This document shows positions 31,714-38,151 of a stretch of 39,582 nt of DNA, in pieces. The notes below the pieces were generated by a model, which worked only from the letters and a program-made list of their open reading frames with translations, was not told where the DNA came from and ran no database searches. The stretch spans positions 1 to 39,582 of the forward strand of contig JAITLC010000081.1 of NCBI GenBank assembly GCA_031278095.1. The letters run 5' to 3'. The position numbers and the translations under genes were made by a program. This DNA is from Treponema sp. (GTDB lineage: Bacteria > Spirochaetota > Spirochaetia > Treponematales > Breznakiellaceae). Each line of letters opens with the position of its first letter. Position 1 is the stretch's first letter.

Positions 31714-33202
31714 GTTTGCTTAATCTCCCCGCCGGCTTCTTTCCTTCCCGCAGACGCGCCATGGTATCCCGGTCTACAGGGTAATTGCCCGGCAGATAGC
31801 CCCAGGAAGCGCCTCCGCCCCCCTCGTTGAGGAGTCTGTTAGCCAGGAGGCCCGCGGAGAGATTAAATACATCTCCAAATTCATCATCACTTGCAATGGT
31901 GGTATTCCAGTTATAAGTTAAGAGATATTTGCCGGTTACCGTCGTCGTATCGCTTTGGACGACATCCCCCGGAGTAAAATCGCCGGCAATGGGGACGTAT
32001 TTGACATGATCACTATATATAGTTACCAATTCGTCTGAATCCAATTGGCTATATATTGCCTCTCCAGGGGCAAAAGACCAGGGAGACTCCATGGGATCAT
32101 GGAAAATGCGATAGATAAGACTATGCTCCACGGCGCCGTTATAGCCGTAAAGTCCCGCATCCTGCTTTATAAAATTGGCCAAAAGCCAGGAACGGAGGAC
32201 GCTGTCCCAGTCTTCAGGCCGGATTCCACCGGTCAAAAGCCCGGGAGGAGGATATGTGGTAAAGCGTTGGCTGACAATGGACGTAACCGCCCGGTAATCC
32301 CGGTATGATGAATTGACAATCTCCTTATAGATACCGGTACCGTTGCTGGCATGGGCCCGGAGCCATTGAAAGAAAAGATAGACAGTGGCATAGTCCCCCA
32401 GATCGCCATAATCGGGATCACCTTCCCGTTCCCACCAGCCATTCCAGACATAGAAGTTATTTCCGTTCCTGATGCTGTAATTATAATTTTTGCTATTGGG
32501 ATCGCTATAGACGATGAGCCTCCCATTGGGGTCTCCGGTTATACTGGTACCTGAAAGGTAAATTTCGTTGGGACGGCTGGAATTACGTCCATAGATGAAC
32601 TCCGCGGCGGTGGAGAGCCCTTCGTTAATCCATACATCCGGTTCCCGGCCGTCTCTGGCCGTCGTAGCGGAGTAATTTATAAGATGCTGCAATTCATGGG
32701 CCATCGTTGAAAAGAGGGAGCCCATACTCTGTAAACCCGGATTGGTATCGATGTAGAGCATGTCCGCCTCATTGGAATAGTATGCCTGGGTACTGGGATC
32801 CTCACTCTTTTTCATCATATCAAGGGAGTAGAAATATCCGGCTATATAGCCGCCGCCGGTAGAACCGTCCAGAATATCCAGAAGGAGGAATATAACCTTG
32901 CCGTTCTCGTCCATGTCCATGATCCCGCCGAACGTATCGGTAATGGGGCCGTGAATTCTGGACTCATAGACATCGGCGATATTCTGGGCTACAGCGGAGT
33001 CTACGTTGGCCTTCTGGTCGGCATATACCATGCAATAGTCATTTTCCGCCAGGCAGTCGGCGGTAAGCTTGTAATATTCCAAATTCACGTTATTAACCGC
33101 ATAGAAGTCCCGGGACGGCGTTCCCCCGCCGCTATTTCCGTTGTTACAGGCAGCCAGGAGCAGGACAAGAGCCGGAACTGCAAAAAAAAGGGTTTTTTTC
33201 AT
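31703..33202 (-). CDS. Lipoprotein zinc metalloprotease, M30 (hyicolysin)-like
   Basis: This is a surface or periplasmic lipoprotein with a metalloprotease domain. The signal sequence ends in LLLAAC (Cys20 counting from the in-frame TTG one codon upstream). The zinc helix is MAHELQHLIN (His170, Glu171, His174), followed by INEGLSTAAEF with Glu195 as third ligand, the gluzincin-type arrangement seen in M30 proteases. Upstream segments (YESRIHGPITDTFGG, KVIFLLLDI, GYIAGYF) match M30-like spirochaetal lipoproteins. ATG 33202 has GGAGG 10 bases before it; TTG 33205 would give a 7-base spacing. The gene overlaps the small secreted-protein gene. Substrate unknown. Confidence 0.85.
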   Translation of the reverse strand: MKKTLFFAVPALVLLLAACNNGNSGGGTPSRDFYAVNNVNLEYYKLTADCLAENDYCMVYADQKANVDSAVAQNIADVYESRIHGPITDTFGGIMDMDENGKVIFLLLDILDGSTGGGYIAGYFYSLDMMKKSEDPSTQAYYSNEADMLYIDTNPGLQSMGSLFSTMAHELQHLINYSATTARDGREPDVWINEGLSTAAEFIYGRNSSRPNEIYLSGTSITGDPNGRLIVYSDPNSKNYNYSIRNGNNFYVWNGWWEREGDPDYGDLGDYATVYLFFQWLRAHASNGTGIYKEIVNSSYRDYRAVTSIVSQRFTTYPPPGLLTGGIRPEDWDSVLRSWLLANFIKQDAGLYGYNGAVEHSLIYRIFHDPMESPWSFAPGEAIYSQLDSDELVTIYSDHVKYVPIAGDFTPGDVVQSDTTTVTGKYLLTYNWNTTIASDDEFGDVFNLSAGLLANRLLNEGGGGASWGYLPGNYPVDRDTMARLREGKKPAGRLSKHAR

Positions 33203-33313
33203 CAAAATGTATCCTCCGGTTAAACATAACGCACGTTTCCACGCGCCGCTGACTTATACCATAACACACATCGCCGATCATTTCAAATTACCTCTTTCAT
33301 GCTAAAATTTTCC

Positions 33314-33342
33314 TTGACAGATCTCCGTTTCGGTTTTATCAT
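33314..33342 (+). promoter_or_regulatory. Strong sigma-70-type promoter of the sugar-ABC ATPase gene
   Basis: TTGACA (33314-33319) is followed after 17 bases by TATCAT (33337-33342), 5 of 6 to the -10 consensus, 35 bases before the ATG. GGGAGG at 33365-33370 gives a 7-base spacing. Confidence 0.85.
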
Positions 33343-33377
33343 AAAATCATAAATTAACCCTAAAGGGAGGCCATAAT

Positions 33378-34484
33378 ATGGCAAAAGTAGAATTAAAAGG
33401 TATCAGTAAGGTGTACGAAGGTAATGTCCGGGCGGTGGACAATGCCAACATTGTGGTAGAGGACAAGGAATTTGTCGTCTTTGTAGGGCCCTCAGGCTGC
33501 GGTAAGTCAACTACCCTCCGGATGGTCGCCGGCCTTGAGGACATCACCGAAGGTGAACTCTATATCGACGGTGAATTGATGAACGATGTTCCCCCCAAAG
33601 ACCGGAACATCGCCATGGTATTCCAGAATTACGCCCTCTATCCTCACATGACAGTCTATGACAACATGGCCTTCGGGCTCCGGATCAAGAAAGTCCCAAA
33701 GGATGAAATTGACCGCCGGGTTCACGAAGCGGCCCGTATTTTGGACATTGAAAAGTTTCTGGATCGCAAGCCCAAGGCTCTTTCCGGCGGTCAGCGCCAG
33801 CGTGTCGCGGTTGGCCGGGCTATTGTGCGGAATCCCAAGGTCTTCCTGTTTGACGAACCCCTTTCCAACCTGGACGCTAAACTCCGTGTGCAGATGCGCG
33901 CCGAGCTTTCCGGCCTCCATCTCCGCCTCAACGCCACCATGATCTATGTTACCCACGACCAGGTGGAAGCCATGACCATGGCCAACAAGATCGTGGTTAT
34001 GAAGGACGGTAAAATTCAGCAGATCGGCGCTCCTCTGGAACTCTACAACAAGCCGATCAACAAGTTTGTAGCCGGTTTTATCGGTTCCCCGCCCATGAAC
34101 TTTCTCACCGTCAAGGTAAGTGAAGGAGGCGGTTCCATTGTTCTGGATGAAGGTTCCTTCAAGGTAAAGCCCATCAAAGAACATGAAGAATTCCTTAAAA
34201 AGTATGTTGGCAAAGAGATCTTCTTCGGCATCCGGCCCGAAGATCTTACTTTTACAGAAAACGCCAGTTCCACAAGTTTCCCGGTAAAGATCACCGTGGT
34301 TGAGCCTCTGGGCGCCGACATTCATCTCTGGCTGACCACAGAAACTCAGCCTCTGGTAGCCAGGACTGAGCCCCATCACGCCTTCAAGGTAGGCGATACT
34401 GCCAACTTCGAGCCCCACATGGAGAAAGCCCGCTACTTCGACAAGGAAACCGAACTTTCCATAGTTTCGGAACTCGACAAGTAG
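33378..34484 (+). CDS. Sugar ABC importer ATPase, MsmK/UgpC/MalK type
   Basis: This is a cytoplasmic ATPase that powers CUT1 sugar importers. Motifs: Walker A GPSGCGKST, Q-loop MVFQNYALYPHMTV, signature ALSGGQRQRVAVGRAI, Walker B VFLFDEPLSNLD, H-loop VTHDQVEAMT. The C-terminal regulatory OB domain (from about residue 235, GSPPMNFLTVKVSE and FGIRPEDLTF) marks the MalK/UgpC branch. It stands alone with its own strong promoter and a terminator, which is how shared ATPases serving several importers are encoded. The LplCBA-type importer at 15.4-18.9 kb lacks an ATPase and is a natural client, by inference. Confidence 0.95.
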   Translation: MAKVELKGISKVYEGNVRAVDNANIVVEDKEFVVFVGPSGCGKSTTLRMVAGLEDITEGELYIDGELMNDVPPKDRNIAMVFQNYALYPHMTVYDNMAFGLRIKKVPKDEIDRRVHEAARILDIEKFLDRKPKALSGGQRQRVAVGRAIVRNPKVFLFDEPLSNLDAKLRVQMRAELSGLHLRLNATMIYVTHDQVEAMTMANKIVVMKDGKIQQIGAPLELYNKPINKFVAGFIGSPPMNFLTVKVSEGGGSIVLDEGSFKVKPIKEHEEFLKKYVGKEIFFGIRPEDLTFTENASSTSFPVKITVVEPLGADIHLWLTTETQPLVARTEPHHAFKVGDTANFEPHMEKARYFDKETELSIVSELDK

Positions 34485-34505
34485 TTTCAGTTCCGAATTG
34501 TAAAG

Positions 34506-34537
34506 CCGCCTTCGGTATTTCTGCGGGCGGTTTTTTT
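34506..34537 (+). terminator. Intrinsic terminator after the sugar-ABC ATPase gene
   Basis: GCCGCC pairs with GGGCGG around a loop, followed by seven T (34531-34537). Classic rho-independent form. Confidence 0.88.
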
Positions 34538-34579
34538 GTGCCTATACTTTTCGCAGATAATGACATAATATAGAAACAC

Positions 34580-36481
34580 ATGATAAATAATACAGAAACC
34601 GGCGTCTTAACCGGCGCCGTTTCCACCTTTTCGGTTTTCGGTCTTTCTCAGGATGTACTGTCCTGCCTTGAAAAAAAAGGCTTTAGCGCTCCTACTCCCA
34701 TTCAGAGTATTGCCCTGCCCCGGCTCATGGCGGATGAGGGCCACCTCATCGTCAGGGCCCGTACCGGTACCGGCAAGACCGCGGCTTTCGGCATTCCACT
34801 GGTGGAAAAGCTTACGACTGTAGGTCATGCGCCCAGGGCCTTGATCCTTACCCCTACCAGGGAACTCTGTCTCCAGGTTTCCAGGGAAATTGCCTCCCTC
34901 AATCCCCGGCCTTCTCCCAGAATTACCGCTGTGTACGGGGGCGCCTCTATCCGTACCCAGATTCTCGATCTGAAACGGGGGGTAGAGATAGTAGTGGGTA
35001 CGCCGGGACGTATCATGGATCTTATGGAACGGAAGGTCCTCGATCTCTCCGCGGTTGACTGGTTCATTCTGGATGAGGCCGACGAGATGCTCGATATGGG
35101 TTTCTTTGAGGATGTGGAAAAGATCCTGGAAGCGGTCAAACCGGAGCGCCGGGTGGCTCTCTTTTCGGCTACCATGCCGGAGCCCATACTCCGGGTAGTC
35201 CGTACCCATATCGGGGAAGTTGACATTCTCGAAGATCCGGCTCCGGCTGAGGATGAAAAGCCTGCGGTGGATCAGTATTACCTGGTTTTGAAGCGGGAAG
35301 ACAAGCTTGAAGCCCTCAAGCGGATCATCGACCAGGCCGAAGATTTTTACGGCCTTATTTTTTGCGCTACCAAGGTGGAAACCGATGAACTGGCCCGGCG
35401 GCTTGTAGAATCAGGTTACACTGCCGAGGCCATTCACGGGGATCTCAGCCAGGAAGCCAGGGAACGGACTCTCCGGCGTTTCCGGGGCCGGCATACCAAG
35501 ATCCTTGTGGCTACCGATGTGGCCGCACGGGGCCTGGACATTGAAAGGCTCAGCCATGTGATCAACTGGAATCTCCCCAATGACAGGGAGACCTATGTCC
35601 ACCGGATCGGGCGTACCGGCCGGGCCGGAAGGCGGGGAAAGGCCGTGAGTCTCGCGTTGCCTGCGGAACGGGGCCGTATGAAGGCCCTTTCCCACAGCAT
35701 GGAACGGGTACTGGGGAGCGCTATCGTCTGGACTCAGGTTCCCTCGGTGAAGTCGGTGATGAAGGCCCTCCGCCGCCGGATTGTGGGTGAAGTGATGGAA
35801 GCCGCCGGCCCGCTTGATAAACCTGGCTTGAGTGATGAAACGGTGCCGGTTGAAGATGCGGCGCCGGATGCCGGGAATGCCGTCATTCAGGATATGTCCG
35901 CCGCCCCCGCGGAAGAGATCCGGTCTTCAAGTCTCAATCCCTATATCCGCAATGTTTGTACCCAACTGGTTGAGGAACTGGGAGCCGAAAGGGCCTTGGA
36001 AGCGCTCATTACCGCCCGTTACGGCGAGTATCTGGATCCTTCCCGCTATGGAACGGTAACGGAATTTAACGAAGAGGATTTTAGGCAGTATTCCCAGAAG
36101 CCCGGGCGGCGGGGCAAAGGTTTCGAAGGCCGTCGTTTTGAAGGCCGCCGCCGTGAAGGTGCGTTTGAAGAAGAGCCGCGGGGCGGCGGAGGGTGGCGCC
36201 GCGAGAGCAGGTTTGAAGAAAAATCCCATTTTTCGCGGGGTGGAAACACCAGAGTATATGTAGGTTTGGGCCGGGGCCACGGAGCCGGAGCCCGTGAAGT
36301 AGCCTCCCTCCTCATGCGGGCAGGCGGCGTTCCCGGTCGGCTTATAGACTCCATCGAAATGAAGGAATTCTGCGCCTTCGCCACTCTCCCTGCCGAAGCT
36401 GCCCGCCGGGCCTGCGCCTTCTCCCAAAACAGTCCCGGGATACCTTCCATCAGGGTAGCAACAGAAAAACCGTCTAAATAG
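34580..36481 (+). CDS. DEAD-box RNA helicase with DbpA-type RNA-binding domain
   Basis: This is an ATP-dependent RNA helicase of the CsdA/DeaD/DbpA type, for ribosome assembly and RNA unwinding. In order: F motif and Q motif (APTPIQS), motif I ARTGTGKT, PTRELCLQV, TPGR, DEAD box in ILDEADEMLDMGF, SAT, then domain 2 with IFCATKVE, VATDVAARGLDIE and HRIGRTGRAGR. A variable linker (about 395-470) and an Arg/Gly-rich stretch (RRGKGFEGRRFEGRRREG) follow. The last ~70 residues form a DbpA-type RNA-recognition fold (TRVYVGLGRGHGAGAREVAS...). The start ATG has a poor ribosome site. The TAG stop lies inside the target duplication of the MITE-like element that follows. Confidence 0.94.
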   Translation: MINNTETGVLTGAVSTFSVFGLSQDVLSCLEKKGFSAPTPIQSIALPRLMADEGHLIVRARTGTGKTAAFGIPLVEKLTTVGHAPRALILTPTRELCLQVSREIASLNPRPSPRITAVYGGASIRTQILDLKRGVEIVVGTPGRIMDLMERKVLDLSAVDWFILDEADEMLDMGFFEDVEKILEAVKPERRVALFSATMPEPILRVVRTHIGEVDILEDPAPAEDEKPAVDQYYLVLKREDKLEALKRIIDQAEDFYGLIFCATKVETDELARRLVESGYTAEAIHGDLSQEARERTLRRFRGRHTKILVATDVAARGLDIERLSHVINWNLPNDRETYVHRIGRTGRAGRRGKAVSLALPAERGRMKALSHSMERVLGSAIVWTQVPSVKSVMKALRRRIVGEVMEAAGPLDKPGLSDETVPVEDAAPDAGNAVIQDMSAAPAEEIRSSSLNPYIRNVCTQLVEELGAERALEALITARYGEYLDPSRYGTVTEFNEEDFRQYSQKPGRRGKGFEGRRFEGRRREGAFEEEPRGGGGWRRESRFEEKSHFSRGGNTRVYVGLGRGHGAGAREVASLLMRAGGVPGRLIDSIEMKEFCAFATLPAEAARRACAFSQNSPGIPSIRVATEKPSK

Positions 36482-36609
36482 AGTCTGTCCATAATGTAGA
36501 CATTATGGACAGATTACCTTAAAAAAGGTATTTTATGCACCGTTTTGGTACAAAAAGATGCGTAAATGTAAGGTCTGTCCGTAGAGCAACCGGCTTTGCG
36601 GACAGACAC
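36482..36609 (+). mobile_element. MITE-like element, copy A
   Basis: The ~128-bp element begins AGTCTGTCC and ends GGACAGACAC, so its ends are inverted repeats of about 8-10 bases. It is flanked by TAAATAG at 36475-36481 and 36610-36616, a 7-bp target duplication. It contains an end hairpin at each side and a central CCGTTTTGGTACAAAAAGAT loop closed by complementary arms. No coding potential. Copy B at 37948-38076 is clearly the same element. Confidence 0.88.
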
Positions 36610-36635
36610 TAAATAGATGCCGCTATTGACAATAG

Positions 36636-36669
36636 GAATTGTTCAGAACCCTCGGTTTCTGAACAATTC
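36636..36669. repeat. Palindrome upstream of the LacI gene
   Basis: GAATTGTTCAGAA pairs exactly with TTCTGAACAATTC around CCCTCGGT, 22 bp before the LacI start. It is related to the palindrome at 14181-14213 and could serve as an autoregulatory operator. Confidence 0.6.
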
Positions 36670-36690
36670 TATTCATTGACAGAGTGATGT

Positions 36691-37689
36691 ATGGCAACCA
36701 GAAATGATGTGGCAAAACAGGCTAATGTCTCCACCGCGGTAGTATCGCGGGTCATGACCAATACCGGGTATGTTTCCAAGGATAAACGGGCGGCGGTATT
36801 AAAAGCCGCGGAAGAATTGAACTATCGGCCAAGCCCTATAGCCCGATCCCTCCGGAGGGGACAAACCCGCCAAATCCTCTTTTATTGGGGTACCCTCTCG
36901 AATGCCTATTTTTTGGAACTTCACCGCGGCATGATGGATTACGCCGAAAACAAAGACTATCTTATTTGTATTAGCGGTACTTCTCCGATTGAGCGGATCG
37001 GAGACATGATGGTGGATGGCCTTATACTGCCCACCGAGTTTTACGCCCGGCGGAAATATACCCAGTTTCTGCGAAAATACCATATGCCCTACGTTATTAT
37101 CGGGTATGGCGAGTATATATCCAAAAATATCCATTCCGTTACGGTTGACACCTGCCTTGGTATGCGGAAGCTCATCGAGTACCTGCGGGAACGGGGACAC
37201 CGCCGCATTGCCTTTGCCAACGCGGACGATACCCGGATCAATTCACCCCGGTGTAAGTGTTTTTGCGCCATGATGGAGGCCGTTTACCAGGACAAGCTTG
37301 AACAGTACCTGCTGAATTTTGGCGGATCCATCTCGCCCGCCCATGACGGCCTTTGCCGGTACGGTACCATAGCGGCGGATCTGTTCGTCGAACGAAAGCT
37401 GAACGCCACCGCCGTAGTCTGCTTTAACGATGATGTGGCACTGGGCTTTTGCCGGCGTATCGGCCAACTGGGGTACCGGATTCCGCAGGATCTTTCGATT
37501 GTGAGTTTTGACGGCCTTGTCACGGGGGAATACATGAATCCTGCCCTGACCAGCATGGGCCTTAACCCCTTTGAGCATGGGCGAAAATGCGCGGAGATAA
37601 TAATTAGCGTGATTAATGGCGCGTCCCCGCCCCATAAGCATACCATTGAGCCTTTCCTTATCGAACGGGACAGTGTGCGGACTCTGTAA
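36691..37689 (+). CDS. LacI-family transcriptional regulator
   Basis: The N-terminal helix-turn-helix (MATRNDVAKQANVSTAVVSRVM) and hinge helix (LNYRPSPIARSLRRG) are typical. The effector domain shows the family pattern: GLILPTEF, SVTVDTCLGMRKLIEYL, GHRRIAFAN, AVVCFNDDVALGFCRRIGQLGYRIPQDLSIVSFDG, and an NPALTSMGLNPFEHGRKCAEI end. The length of 332 is normal. The start has only a weak ribosome site. It lies upstream of, and in the same orientation as, the GH2 glycosidase and is likely to control it. Both intergenic gaps around it carry the MITE-like element. Confidence 0.93.
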   Translation: MATRNDVAKQANVSTAVVSRVMTNTGYVSKDKRAAVLKAAEELNYRPSPIARSLRRGQTRQILFYWGTLSNAYFLELHRGMMDYAENKDYLICISGTSPIERIGDMMVDGLILPTEFYARRKYTQFLRKYHMPYVIIGYGEYISKNIHSVTVDTCLGMRKLIEYLRERGHRRIAFANADDTRINSPRCKCFCAMMEAVYQDKLEQYLLNFGGSISPAHDGLCRYGTIAADLFVERKLNATAVVCFNDDVALGFCRRIGQLGYRIPQDLSIVSFDGLVTGEYMNPALTSMGLNPFEHGRKCAEIIISVINGASPPHKHTIEPFLIERDSVRTL

Positions 37690-37701
37690 TTTTTCTGAAA
37701 T

Positions 37702-37741
37702 GAGCCGGTTCCAAAACCAAGGTTAGTTTTGAAACAGACTC
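37702..37741. repeat. Family 1 palindrome downstream of the LacI gene
   Basis: GAGCCGGTTCCAAAAC and GTTTTGAAACAGACTC face each other around CAAGGTTA, 12 bp after the LacI stop. Confidence 0.75.
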
Positions 37742-37843
37742 TTGGAAAAAGCGGCAGAATAGCCGCTTTTTCCCCTCAATTTAAGGTTGCCGTTCTAAAA
37801 TCTGACATGTTGGAACGGCAGCAAATAATTTTGAAGAATTTTG

Positions 37844-37875
37844 TTGACCCGTGAACAAAGGGGGTATATTATAAT
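37844..37875 (+). promoter_or_regulatory. Promoter upstream of the GH2 gene
   Basis: TTGACC (37844-37849) and TATTAT (37867-37872) are spaced by 17 bases; an overlapping perfect TATAAT lies at 37870-37875. No better promoter is seen nearer the gene. Confidence 0.7.
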
Positions 37876-37947
37876 CTGATATGTACTTGAGTTCACATTT
37901 ACAAGAGGCAGGCTTCCCTTCGGAGTCTGGTGAAGTCGTTTAATTAG

Positions 37948-38076
37948 AGTCTGTAATAATGTAGACACATTATATACAGACTACCTTAAAACAGGCATTT
38001 TGCGCACCGTTTTGGTACAAAAAGATGCGCAAATGCAAGGTCTGTCCATAAAGTAACCGACTTTATGGACAGACAC
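37948..38076 (+). mobile_element. MITE-like element, copy B
   Basis: This copy is ~129 bp, flanked by TAATTAG at 37941-37947 and 38077-38083. The flanks differ from those of copy A yet match each other, which is the sign of target duplication. The 3' hairpin is a perfect 14-bp stem (from GTCTGTCCATAAAG). The central loop and arms match copy A with paired changes. Confidence 0.88.
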
Positions 38077-38151
38077 TAATTAGTGAGCTTGTTTCCGGGT
38101 ATTACCGGCTGCCCCCGAAGCCCAACTGATGTATAACGATTGGAGTTGAAC

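Larger units (their letters stand above)
37690..38151 (+). other. Long intergenic leader between the LacI and GH2 genes
   Basis: In order this 462-base region holds a family 1 palindrome (37702-37741), a good promoter (37844-37875), a 20-codon frame without ribosome site (37881-37943) and MITE copy B (37948-38076). A transcript from the promoter would have an untranslated leader of about 270 bases containing the whole element. Confidence 0.6.

Noticed and set aside
33507-34418. Minus-strand frame of 303 codons
   Set aside because: Antisense to the sugar-ABC ATPase gene; its length comes from codon bias of the real gene.
37881-37943. 20-codon ORF downstream of the GH2 promoter
   Set aside because: It ends in the target duplication of MITE copy B and has no ribosome site; a chance frame is most likely.
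38129-38149. Six-codon ORF just before the GH2 start
   Set aside because: It is short, has no ribosome site of its own, and its stop precedes the real start by 2 bases; coupling is not supported.
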